Notes under the pieces: model-generated | Told to the model about the DNA's origin: nothing | The model's database searches: none | Seen by the model: only the letters and a program-made list of their open reading frames with translations | Translations under genes and position numbers: made by a program | In this document: piece after piece, positions 54,021 through 64,000 of the stretch | Layout of the letters: each line of letters begins with the position of its first letter | How positions within the stretch are numbered: the stretch's first letter is position 1 | Assembly (NCBI RefSeq): GCF_023159225.1 | Contig: NC_063181.1 | Span: 9,879,606 to 9,943,605, forward strand | Direction of reading: 5' to 3' | DNA from: Perognathus longimembris pacificus | Lineage: Eukaryota; Chordata; Mammalia; Rodentia; Heteromyidae | DNA: 64,000 bases

Positions 54021-55739
54021 AGCCCTGGAAGGGGCTTAGGGATGGAGATGGGGGAGGGGATTGGAGCAGACCCCGCCACTCTGAAGTCTTGCAGTTCACC
54101 AGCCCTGTGGGTGAGCCCCCGGGACAGTGCTGAGCTCTGTGTGGACCCGGGGCCCTCTCCCTTCTCCTGCAGCCTGTGGGAGGCTTTCGGACCCAGCAGC
54201 CAAGCGGCCTCTCCTGACAGCCCACAGCACTGCTCAACCTGCTAGGGCCACATCCTCTGCCTTTCTCCACAAAGGACCTGGAAGGCAGCAACTTGCTATC
54301 TCTCTCGTCCCAGACCTCTGGCTCCCTCGACCACCCGAGCGCCGCCGCCAGCTCCTTCCTTTCTTCCCCATGCCAGTCAGCACAAGGGGACGTGTGGCCC
54401 CCGAGCACATCAGCACGTCTCTCTAGCCAAGTGGGGACGCTGGCTCCGATGCCCCTGGCTTCAGCCAATGTTGGCAACCATGGGACGAGAAACACCCTTG
54501 AAGGAAAAATGCGGGGTCAGAAACCATCTCACAATTCTGGAAGTTGAGTCCCCCTGGTCCTCAGGCAGGCAGACACCAGGGGTGCATCCTAGAATGAAAA
54601 GGAAATGGAAAGCCCTCCCCCGCAGCCCCCATTTCACCTGCCCTGTGCCCGGCACAGAGGAGAGAGCACAGGATCAAACGTGCTGCAAATAACAAGGAAA
54701 CAGAGAGACCTGGTCTTCAAGCCCAACCTGCTCGACATTGTGCAAAGCCACAAGGTCAAGGCCAGACAAGGGCAGGCTGTACCCTCACACGCAGATGAGA
54801 TTCATGGGAATCCAGGGCTCCTGCCTTGCTCTCCACAAGCTCTCTGAGACTCTGTCCACACGGATTCCTTCTTCCTTGCTTGCCTCTGGGTTCATATAAA
54901 AAGCTAAAATCTGAGTTGGGGAATTGGCAGCTCTGGACTTTTCCACAGGAGATGAAATTGCTTTCTCGATGGGCTCTCTTTACCTCATCTGACCCTTCCA
55001 AGTTACTTGCTTTTAGCATAAGACTTGGAAGAGGTGATAAAAAAAAAAGGAGGTGGGGGGAGGGAGCAGGTCTTCCCAGAGAGGATTACCTTTCCCCCTT
55101 GCACACTTCCTGTTTTCAGATGGGTCTGTTGTGGGCTTGGCATGCGCCTTGTACTCCATCCCACACAGCTGCAGGCCCACACCGAGGATGCTTGCTAAGG
55201 ACTCATCACCTTCGCAGACAGGAAGGCTTTCCTGCTCAGTATTCCAGGCTGCTGCGGTGTCTGTGTTATTCTGTAAAGTCCCTGGTTTGTTAATGGTTTT
55301 AGCATCTCATGCATTTAAAACCTAGATGATGGAGTAAAGATGGGCAAAGATAGGCTGTGGGCTGATGCAAATTAAAACTGAAAAGATATTAGACTGAAAG
55401 AGTCAGGAAGAATATAAGAAAAATCTGCTGCATAAATTACCGCAGGCCTGCTTGGCTGAGAAGGCCACTACGTGCGAAGTGGAAGCGGATATGTGAATTT
55501 TGATGCTGGGTCATGGTGTCACCTCAGCAACCTTCCTCCTCAAAAGACCACGATCATAATCAGCAGTGTCATTGATATACAGCCATGGCAAATGCTTCCT
55601 TTCCATTTTCAGAGCCACTGTTTACTGGAGATGCTGGTATTTATGCCTGGATCACCAATGAGCTGCCCAAGGCTTGGAACTTTTAAATGGCCCCATGAAC
55701 AAGTAGTGAGTGCAGGATTTCAGAACCCAGCCATCTTTT
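54021..55739. other. GC-richer unassigned stretch with the longest open frames
   Basis: It holds the window's longest frames (158 codons minus at 54019-54495; 155 codons plus at 54826-55293), both without a recognisable domain, signal peptide or repeat of a known family. Overlapping frames on the other strand and other phases argue that these are chance openings in GC-rich DNA. An unannotated exon cannot be excluded. Confidence 0.4.
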
Positions 55740-56020
55740 TCATTTTGTTTTGGGTTTGAACTTTTTGTACTTGCTAGGCAAGAACTCTTAACACCTGGGT
55801 AGAGTTCACACCTCCAGGCCTTTTTGCTTTATTTTTCAGAAAGTCTTGCCTTTTGATTTGACACACTAGCTTTGCACCAAGATTTCCCCTACCTATGTTC
55901 CCTAAGTAGCTGGAATGATAGATTTGAACCACCACCTTCTGTTGATTTGTTGAGATGGAGTCACAAGCTGTGGTCCTCCTGATCTCTGTGCCTTCTGAGT
56001 AACTGGGATGACCATTGTTG
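55740..56020 (-). mobile_element. Old composite SINE (ID-like plus B1-like)
   Basis: 'tacttgctaggcaagaactc' and 'ttaacacctgggtagag' recall an ID/tRNA unit in reverse. 'gttgagatggagtcacaagc' and 'tgccttctgagtaactggga' recall a B1 in reverse. It is heavily diverged. Confidence 0.5.
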
Positions 56021-57756
56021 TTATTGTTTTAATCTGTTTGCTTTAAGTGCACCACCAGCCTGAAGACCTTAGAAAGGCTGCAGAAGGTGTTGTCAGCCCA
56101 GGTTAGGGCGCTCAAACCAATGTGAAAAAGAAAATCAAGCCATGCCCATTTTGTGATTCCGTTTGAAGACTTAAGCTTGGGATCTATCTCTGCCCTCCCT
56201 GCTAAGTGACTTCCACACCCAGAAGAAGAAATGGGCTGGGGATGGGATCGTCTCCCTGCCTCCCTGACAGTTCCCATTGCTGGATGAGGGGCACAGAGCC
56301 GGCATGGCTCTCCTGTTGCCCTCACCCCTCCATCCAGCTTCATACACGGAATAAGACTTCTGTGCTAAAATGGGACACACAGGAGAGAAAGCCCTCCTAC
56401 TCTTCACATATTTGAAAATATTTTCTGTGCAGAAAGCAATCTGGTTCCAGTTTTCTTTCCCTTCCACCCTCCCAGATTAATTCCGTGTCTTCCCAGAAAC
56501 ACCTGGGGCACAGTATTAACACACAGTACAGGAGGGAGGACCACAGGGAAAACATGTCTCAGGCATCTGATGACTCAAGTTTTGTTCTCGTGGTTCTGGG
56601 GTTCAGAGAAGCTCAGGTGGGTGTGAACAGCCTGACAGAACAACACCTGTCCAAGATTTCCTTGCCTTCTGACTACACATTCCTCCTAATCTCACAGAAT
56701 CCCTGGGTTGGGTTAAATTAAGATAGCTCCACGTCGTGACATTGTGAGCTGGACAGATGGGCCCTCAGTGGACAGAACTGCAAGCTGTTCCATGCTTTCT
56801 AGAAGCCTCCAGACGAGGAGGCACTTGGCAAGCAGGTTTCCTAGCACGTGAAGCACGTGTGCAGAATGGGCAGGAGAAGCGATGGCAGATCAACGGTCTT
56901 GGCATAGATGGTCAGGGGTTTAGATCAGTGACTCCCTCTGAGACCACGTCGTGGACCACAGCTCTCTGGGTTTTGATAATGGAGTAGCAAGTTCTTTGCC
57001 AAGCATGGTGGACAGATCACCATAGCCCTTGTCCTTAGCGGTAGAGGGTTTCCCAAGTGGCAGGGCCTATACTCCTAGGGGAGACTCTGGCGAGTGTGCC
57101 GAGGGAAAGGACACAGGCTCATTAGAAGGGTTCACTAGGATCCACTCACCCACTGGTTCTTTCACGCAGCACATCTTGCTAGTCTACGCCAGTCACCATG
57201 AAGGGTCTACATCGCAGAGGCGCTAGCCATTGCTGTCAGAATTCACAACATGGATGGAACTGCAGACAAGGAAGAGGGAAGCACTAGCAGGCAAACCTGC
57301 CCACCACAACGCTGCTCCTAAGCTGCTCCTGAGTTGCTCCTGAGCCTTGAAAGATACGACTGGACTCCATCCCCTGCGTCCCACCCTTGGATCGATTCCT
57401 TCAATGGCTCTCAACCACGCCATCTATTATTTTTATCCCCACCTACTCTACCCTCAGCACTTACCCTACCCCCAGCCTCCTTTCTCCTCTAGACACCCTG
57501 AAGTTTGGAGTCTTGGCACTCTGTTGCCTTTGCCTGGACTGTGCATCCTCAAACAGCTGGGTGGTTTGTCCATCACTCTGCTCCAGATCTTGGCCCCTCT
57601 AACACTGTAAACGTTATAAGCAGGACATGTCACAGCATAGATAAACCTGAGTATACCCTGCTGAATGCAATCACCAGGCATCAAAGGACAAATACTATCT
57701 GATTCCATTCTGTCTAATAACCACAGTTGTCAGATTCCAAGATAGAAAATAGAATG
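56021..57756. other. Unassigned non-coding stretch
   Basis: About 1.7 kb with no named repeat. Frames of 60-104 codons on both strands have no recognisable family. Confidence 0.4.
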
Positions 57757-57998
57757 GGGCCCCGGTGTTAGAGGCTCACACCTATAATCCTGGCTACACA
57801 GGAAGCTGAGATCTGAGGATGGTGGTTCAAAGCAAGCCCAGGCAGGAAAGTCTGTGAGACTGTTATCTCCAACTAACTACTAGAAAACCAGAAGTGGTGC
57901 TATGGCTCAAAGTAAGTAGAGCACTAACCTTGAGCAAAAAGAGTGCAGGGACAGAGCCCAGGCCCAAGTTCAAGCCCCCTGACTAATTAAAAAAAAAA
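57757..57998 (+). mobile_element. B1-like/Geo composite SINE
   Basis: 'gaggctcacacctataatcc', 'ggaagctgagatctgaggat', 'gttatctccaactaactact', 'agaaaaccagaagtggtgct' and 'gcccaagttcaagccccct', ending in an A-rich tail. Confidence 0.9.
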
Positions 57999-58861
57999 GT
58001 AGGATGGTGTTTCCCAAAAGCTGAGAATGTGGGGAGAGGGAAGTAGTGTTGAATCAATACAGTATTTCAATATAAAAAGATTTTCTTTCATCCAGAAATA
58101 GATGGTGCGATGGTTGCACAACAGTGTGAGTCTACTTAGTCATTAAACTATACGATTAAAAATAGATGGACAGTAAACTATTACTAGTGCATATTTTATC
58201 ACAATTAAAAGTTGCCGTGTTAGAAAAAAGCTTTGCCATACCCACAGTTGATATTTACAAATACACATTCTTTCTAATTTACAAAAATGGTAAGCTAGAC
58301 AGAGCAGTTTCCAGAGACTGGGAAATCCAAGTTAAGGTGCTAGAAAGGGAAGTTTCATTCCAAGGCCTCTTTTCTTGCCTATAACCAGGCCACCATTCCA
58401 TCTTGCTGTGTTCACGTGACTGTCACAGAAAGATATAGAGACAAACAAAAAGACAGAGAAAGACATATGGAGAGAGACAGATAGAGAGACAAATAGAGAT
58501 CTAGTTTCTTCTTATAAGAGCACCAGTCCCTTCTCAAGTGTCCCATCCCAAATGCCAGCAGCATATGAACGATACGAACACAATTGAGTCCACGGCTCTA
58601 CTAGTTCTTCTTTCTCCCACATCAGGACTTTTATTGTTTACTTGACCTGTTTTTTTTTTCCTGGGGAAATAGCCGAAGTACCTTCCCACTGAAGTTGTCA
58701 CTTTGCAACACACTTTTAAGACCTGCTCTGCTATTCATGTCATGTGTGAACCATCACCAAACCCAAATGTAAGATGGCAGACATGTCTCCATAGAAAAGC
58801 AGAGGAAAGCTGGTAGCTTGGGATTCACAGAGTGCTCAGAGGGGAGTCACTTTCTTCCTTC
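57999..58861. other. Unassigned stretch with GA-rich patch
   Basis: A purine-rich (AGAGACAGAT)-like patch lies at about 58430-58505. No gene or named repeat is recognised otherwise. Confidence 0.4.
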
Positions 58862-58965
58862 TTATTCTTGTATTTTTATTGTCTTTAAGTAGCTATTCAA
58901 AGAGATTACCATTCAACGTGTCTGTTCATGAGCACAATATCATCCCTTTCACCATGACAGCAAAG
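58862..58965 (-). mobile_element. Old L1 3' UTR fragment
   Basis: 'tattgtctttaagtagctat', 'tcaaagagattaccattcaa' and 'cgtgtctgttcatgagcac' are closely parallel to 45238-45310. Confidence 0.72.
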
Positions 58966-59119
58966 TCCAGGGGTCTTGTGGGAGAACCAGAGTGGGAAGA
59001 ATGAGAAACTGAGGCAACTGTGTCTGGAAGAGACACAGTCCTAACTTTAAATCCTGAGTCTGCTTGGCATACCATAAATACAGAGCAGCTCTGTATTCCT
59101 CGGATTTTAGGAAGTTCTG

Positions 59120-59510
59120 GCAGGCTGGCAGGAAGTCCTTCCAGGCTGCCACAAGCTAGGTGGTTCCCCAACCCCCAAAAAATTGATTTCTCATGGGTGT
59201 GATAGATGGAGAGTCCAAGGTCAAGGGACCTCAAGATTTAGTGTCTCCTCAAAGATGGCTGCCTGCTCATGTAACCTCATATGATGCAAGAGGAAGGAGT
59301 CTCTTGTACTCATTTCTTAGAACACTCATCTCATTTAATGGAACCTTGACCCAATGTCCTAATCATCTCCTAGAGTCCACATCATCACCCTAGAATTCTA
59401 ATACCATCACCATGGGGTCGGGGGGGGGCATCATCGCCTTGGTGATGATCATTTAACCTATGAATTTTGGGGGGGGCCATGAATATTCAGACCACAACAA
59501 AACATGTTTT
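59120..59510 (-). mobile_element. MLT1-like MaLR LTR
   Basis: 'ggagagtccaaggtcaaggg', 'ttagaacactcatctcattt', 'aatggaaccttgacccaatg', 'tcctaatcatctcctagag' and 'gaatattcagaccacaacaa' match an MLT1 in reverse complement. Two G-runs (about 59420 and 59470) interrupt the distal part. Confidence 0.7.
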
Positions 59511-60153
59511 CCTCATGTTGCTGTCATTACACTTGAATAAGAAAACAGAACTGGGCAAGAAGGTAGAGTGTAGGAGCCTTCTCAGGTAGATCCTACAGAG
59601 CACTCAACAAGTATTTCCTGCTCGTGTATTAACTGCCAGGCAGCATGGAAGTCACAACGTGCACGCTTATACATTCAGACATTCAATATCATTTTTCCGT
59701 ACTTTGACTTTGAAGAAGATTATTTCTGGATATGTGAGATGGTCCCCAACAAAAGTATGACACTGGAAGCGATTAGTGACTACATCATCCAACCTTCAGT
59801 TTCTGGGCACTGCAGAGTTGGTCCTTGTGCAGCTCTGTGGGAGTTGCCCCTTCTCCTCTTAGACCCACTGCTAGGCTGCTAAACATTTTCCTGACGACCT
59901 GTTGCCCAAGGCACTCATGCCTAACTTTCTGTCTTGCCCCTAGGCATTCAATGAATGTTCAAATCACTGGATGTCCTGTCGACATCAAGGCACAGGATAT
60001 ATGAGAAAAATTCAGGTGTTTGTCAACAGCAAGAAAGTAGACTAAGCTTTGAGCACTGGAATCAGAGTGTTGATCAACAGAGGTGCTGAGAGAGGAAGCC
60101 TCTACCCCCGAGGAGGAGTGTGCAATTTATATTATTTATTTATTTATTATTAT
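59511..60153. other. Unassigned non-coding stretch
   Basis: No gene or named repeat is recognised. An (ATTT)n patch (60129-60153) marks the tail of the next SINE. Confidence 0.35.
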
Positions 60154-60330
60154 TGCCAGTCCTGGGCCTTGGACTCAGGGCCTGAGCACTGTCCCTGACT
60201 TTGTTTTGCTCAAGACAAACACTGTACCACTGTGCCACAGCGCCACTTCTGGCTTTTTCTATATATGTGGTGCTGGGGAATCAAACCCAGGGCTTCATGT
60301 ATGCGAGGCAAGCACTCTACCACTAGGCCA
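60154..60330 (-). mobile_element. IDL-Geo SINE, slightly 5'-truncated
   Basis: 'gccagtcctgggccttggac' (Geo end), 'acagcgccacttctggc', 'gtggtgctggggaatcaaac' and 'accactaggcca' are all in order on the minus strand. The first about 12 nt of the head ('gggctggggata') are missing at the right end. Confidence 0.92.
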
Positions 60331-60341
60331 AAACATTTTAT

Positions 60342-60470
60342 ATATTGGACCAGAGTATCAAATATTTTAGGCTTTGCAAGCCATCAGCTGCCACAACTAT
60401 TTTGCTATGGTAGTGGGACAGGTGTCATTGGACACAGTAGGAGTGTGGCTGCCAATAAAATTTGGTAATA
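60342..60470 (+). mobile_element. hAT-Charlie-type DNA transposon fragment
   Basis: 'atcaaatattttaggctttg', 'caagccatcagctgccacaa', 'ctattttgctatggtagtgg' and 'gtgtggctgccaataaaatt' match the MER1-group/Charlie consensus (aaatattttaggctttgcaggcc ... ggctgtgttccaataaaact). Confidence 0.75.
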
Positions 60471-62089
60471 AAGACATGATGAGAAAACCACTGTTTGCTG
60501 ATATCTTTAACTCATGAAAAAGAACAGAACAGTCACCAGGTTTCAGAAAGTCACTGCAGCTTTTCAGGATAGCTAGATTTTATAATTACTAACAGCATGC
60601 AGACAACTAATTTGGTATTAGTGCTGATTTAACTTCATTATAAATATATGTAACAAAAATAGTTTGTGATTTTGAGGTTACTTCATTTTAGCCATTTTCC
60701 CAACCCACCTTCCCAACCCGTCTGAGGTTTGAGCCAATGTGTGTTCTATTTTTCTTGGAGCACCACCCAACTGTACAAACTGTTATAAAAATGTTTATTG
60801 TTTACCAAAACCAGTGGACCTCTTACCAAATGCTGCTTGGTAACGAAATCTTATCACAGTTTTAATTTTAAAAAAAAGAATCTAAAAAAAAAAAAAACTC
60901 AACAATGTATAAAGTCTGCAAGTATCCTGACTTTGCCCATAGCTCTCTCCCTGCTCCTGCTCCTTGCTTCACTTAACAACAATAACAGAAAAAAAAAGGT
61001 ACCATGGATAAGAGGCCTTGAGCCCTCGGGATAGAAGCTCTGCCTTCCACTTACCTCTCTCAGGAGACAGCCTCACCACTCCCCTGAACTGTTAGCGCTG
61101 GCTGTGGGAGGAACAGGAGACGCACAGCACAGAACCCAGCCATTCCTAGCCAGACAGAGAACCAGAGCATCCCCCCATCTCCCTGGGCCTCCATTTCCTC
61201 AAGTGTACCAGGACAGGAAAGGACTACTTCGAGGAGCAAGGGGGGGGGGGGTCACATGATGGATGGGGAAGATGAAGTCTGATGACTGGAAACAACGTGC
61301 GTCCTGATCTCTACCTGGTCCACGTGCTAGGCAGGTGGAAGGTGTTCTATGTGGGACATAGCTGCTAAATTATCTTGTTGGTATTTGAGTCTATCTGTAC
61401 TGTTAGAATAAAGACAGACGATAGGTTTTTTTGCCCCCTTGGTCTGGAATAACCTAAGTATTCTATAAATGCATTAAAGGATAAACTTAAAAGGTGGCTT
61501 TTTCTGTTTTCTCTCCCATTATTCCCTTACCTAGATTTGATCTCAGAAACTTAGCTCAAGGTTACCTCCATGACTTCATTTCCTGTGAACCAAGCAATAA
61601 ATACGGAATGTGCACCTATAGCACGTTCACTCCTGTTTAGAGTCCTTATGGGATGAAAAGGAGGAGGGGGTGGGAAATACGATCCCATTCCTCCGGGAAC
61701 TTATAAGTCAGTTGGGGTATGGATGGATCACTGCCCAAGATCAATGCCAAGTGAACAGGGCCAAAGACAAGTGTGGTGCTGATGAATGAGGTTTTGTAAA
61801 GGTTGTGGTATTGAAACTGGGGCTGGAAAGACGTATGACCGGAAGCGTCCCTCCAAAAGAGGAATACCTTCCTTTCTTTGATTACTTAACTACCCCTAAA
61901 ACAATTGAAGCCCAAAGGCTTTACATATGCAGTAGTACAATTTAGTGATGATGCACAACCTTGAATTTAGGCATTATAGAAGACTTTACTCACTCTACTC
62001 TTACCTCTTTCTATCTGTAGCCAAGGATGTTTGTTAAGAGGTAGCAACTACACTCAGGTGAAAGTATATAGTTTCTCAGACTCCCCCCC
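60471..62089. other. Unassigned non-coding stretch
   Basis: About 1.6 kb with A-rich runs (60871-60900), a G-run near 61240-61250 and no recognised gene or named repeat. Confidence 0.4.
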
Positions 62090-62291
62090 AAGACGAGGGT
62101 AGGGCTTAAACTCAGGGCCTGAGCACTATCCGTGGCTTCTTTTTTCTTTTTTTTTCTCGAGGCTAGCACTCTGCCACTTGAGCCACAGTACCACTTCTGG
62201 CCTTTTCTATATATGTGGTGCTGAGGAGTCAAACCCAGAACTTCATGTATATGAGGCAAGCACTCTTGCCACTAGGCCATATTCCCAGCCC
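62090..62291 (-). mobile_element. IDL-Geo SINE, diverged
   Basis: 'ggcttaaactcagggcctga', 'cacttgagccacagtaccac', 'gtggtgctgaggagtcaaac' and 'gccactaggccatattccca', on the minus strand. It is more diverged than the other copies and has lost the clean poly(A) side. Confidence 0.93.
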
Positions 62292-62792
62292 CAGGGCACC
62301 CAGTTTCAATGATACAAAGCAGAAATTGTTGGGTAGGACTCTTAAGCAAAGATACTATTAAAAAGAAGTGGCCACCAATTATATAAAGTACTAGGTGTAA
62401 AGTGCTAGAAAAGATAGCTCTGCTTCAAGGTCTTTCCAGGAACAGGCTTAGTGTCATCCACTTTATTTCTTTGCTTTCCCTCTTCTCCTTGCCATGAACA
62501 GGGCCTTGAAGGCATGGCCACCATCTTGCACTACAAGGCAAAAGCTAAGGATGATAAAGTTAATAGAGTGAGGCGAAAGGATGACTCTTCCTCTCTGATG
62601 ACCTGCCTGAGCAGGTGCTCCTAGAGACTACCTCGTTCCAGAGCACAGGTTACATTTAATAAACTAATCCCTTATTACTTTTTGAAGCACAAAGAGTAGT
62701 CAACGTTTCTGTAGCTTGCCTCTGCATGGGGCCCTAACTGATAGACAGTACTGAGTGCCTCACTGGATAAGAGTGTAAGTATAAGAATGTAA
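62292..62792. other. Unassigned non-coding stretch
   Basis: No gene or named repeat is recognised. Confidence 0.35.
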
Positions 62793-62808
62793 CTGGCTTT
62801 TGTTTCTT

Positions 62809-63023
62809 TTTTTTTTTTTTTTTTTTTTGGCCAGTCCTGGGCCTTGGACTCAGGGCCTGAGCACTGTCCCTGGCTTCTTCCCACTCAAGGCTAGCACTCT
62901 GCCTCTTGAGCCACAGCGCCGCTTCTGGCCGTTTTCTGTATATGTGGTGGTGCTGGGGAATCGAACCTAGGGCCTCGTGTATCCGAGGCAGGCACTCTTG
63001 CCACTAGGCTATATCCCCAGCCC
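62809..63023 (-). mobile_element. Young IDL-Geo SINE with perfect 16-bp duplication
   Basis: A long T run (about 20) marks the poly(A) tail. Geo and the IDL head follow, ending 'tatatccccagcc'. The duplication 'ctggcttttgtttctt' is identical at 62793-62808 and 63024-63039. There is an extra 'gtg' in the linker ('gtggtggtgctgggg'). Confidence 0.97.
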
Positions 63024-63091
63024 CTGGCTTTTGTTTCTTGTAACTGAGTGAAAGTTACTTTTTGTTCTTCGGTTAGAAGTTTTCCTTTGGT

Positions 63092-63195
63092 ATATGGCAC
63101 ACACCTGTAATCTCAGCACTCACAAGGCAAAAGTGGGATCATTGCAAGTTTGAAACTAGGCTGGGCTACATAGCAAGACTCTATAAGTAGGTTAA
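63092..63195 (+). mobile_element. B1 SINE monomer
   Basis: 'tggcacacacctgtaatctc', 'agcactcacaaggcaaaagt' and 'ttgaaactaggctgggctac', ending 'atagcaagactctataag'. This is a plus-strand B1. Confidence 0.9.
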
Positions 63196-63357
63196 GTAAA
63201 ATCAAAACTGCACATATTTGTGGAATATAATATGGTACTGTATTTCTAAACATGCATGAATTGTGTTATGATTGAATCTGAATATCAGAGTATCACGTCA
63301 AACACCTGTCATTTCTTTGTGGTAAGAAGAACATCTAAAATCTTCTCCTCTAACTAT

Positions 63358-63426
63358 TTTGAAATGTACAATATATTATTATTACTATTATTACTATTAT
63401 TTGAAATGTAAAATATATTATTATAG
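63358..63426. repeat. (ATT)n with flanking direct repeat
   Basis: 'tttgaaatgtacaatatatt' (63358) recurs as 'tttgaaatgtaaaatatatt' (63401). Both precede ATTATT runs, so a unit of about 43 bp has been duplicated around the microsatellite. Confidence 0.85.
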
Positions 63427-63811
63427 ACTGGTATCCTACCTTGTAACAAAATAAAACAGGGCTTATTCTTCCTCACTATAACTTTGTGTCTATTGACCAA
63501 ACTGGCCCCTTTCTCCCTCCACTTCTCATCACTCTTAACAAATTTCACTGATCCATTTTCACATATATTAGAAAATACTTTGCCCATATTCACACCCCCT
63601 CACCTTCCTCCATTCTACTAATGCCCACATCCTGGACAGGATCTGTTTAACATTCCTGTCAAGTATTTGTGTCTAGAATTTCTTGAAGCTAATTATTTTC
63701 TTTAATTAACTGACTACCCCTTCTGATGGTGTGGGATGAGAAGGGGCTTCTGTCCCCAGACCCTCAGAAAGGGAGATGCAAGAGACCTTGGAGATCACCT
63801 GGCCCCAGGTT
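63427..63811. other. Unassigned non-coding stretch
   Basis: No gene or repeat is recognised with confidence. Confidence 0.35.
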
Positions 63812-63981
63812 CTCTAGCCTTCATGAGCATCAAGATCACCTGAAGGGCTCTGTCAAATACGGACTGCTGGGGGTCTGGCCCAGGATTCTGCAACCGGACC
63901 TGAGAATTTGCTTCCCTAACGAGTTCCTTGAGGAAGCTGCCGCGAGTGGCCAGGGGATCGCATTTTGAGAACCACAAGATC
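63812..63981 (+). mobile_element. MER5-like hAT-Charlie transposon remnant
   Basis: 'gagcatcaagatcacctgaa', 'gggctctgtcaaatacggac', 'ggcccaggattctgcaac', 'gagaatttgcttccctaacg' and 'gcattttgagaaccac' match a short non-autonomous hAT element. The consensus includes 'agaatcacctgg ... gagaatttgcatttctaac ... tttgagaaccactg'. Confidence 0.78.
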
Positions 63982-64000
63982 TTTCATCACTGAGGGAGCT

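Noticed and set aside
54019..54495. 158-codon minus-strand open frame
   Set aside because: It has no recognisable domain, lies in GC-rich DNA with competing frames on the other strand, and shows no visible splice or poly(A) context.
54826..55293. 155-codon plus-strand open frame
   Set aside because: It overlaps another plus-strand frame in a different phase and resembles no family, so it is most likely a chance opening.

Overview
This is mammalian nuclear DNA, and the interspersed repeats point to a geomyoid rodent (kangaroo rat, pocket mouse or pocket gopher lineage). The main clue is at least eight copies of a dimeric SINE. Its left half is an ID-like monomer derived from tRNA-Ala and its right half is the monomer known as Geo. 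This structure matches the IDL-Geo family, which is known from Geomyoidea. Short B1 monomers (7SL-derived), B1-like/Geo composites, rodent-type L1 3' ends and MaLR LTRs agree with this. The species cannot be fixed from the sequence.

I find no protein-coding gene, tRNA, rRNA or other RNA gene that I can support. Every open reading frame is short (158 codons or fewer), none encodes a protein family I recognise, and many lie in microsatellites or transposon remnants. The window is best read as intergenic or deep intronic DNA.

Layout: 1-4.8 kb is mostly unassigned with one MaLR-like LTR. 4.8-13.5 kb is dense in L1 3' ends, MLT1-like LTRs, a long CA/TA-rich tract and a MER2/Tigger-like DNA transposon, with several nested insertions. 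13.6-26 kb holds L2, MaLR, a tandem pair of IDL-Geo elements, MIRs, a 5'-inverted L1 and a Tigger remnant. 26-41 kb mixes MaLR, B1-type SINEs, MIR/L2, two very long G homopolymers, a recent IDL-Geo insertion and a second Tigger remnant. 41-48 kb is poorer in repeats and contains a good CTCF-like site (46.1 kb) and an AT-rich block with homeodomain-type motifs (47.0-47.2 kb). 48-64 kb has L2, MaLR, B1-like/Geo SINEs, hAT-Charlie remnants and young IDL-Geo copies near the right end.

Nothing resembles an undescribed gene system. The more informative signals are: the Geo monomer occurs behind two different heads and looks tRNA/ID-like itself; two L1 copies carry the 5' inversion typical of twin priming; nested insertions give a relative chronology; and a few repeat-free blocks may be regulatory. 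Repeat family names come from recognising consensus fragments by eye, so subfamily names and exact ends are approximate.
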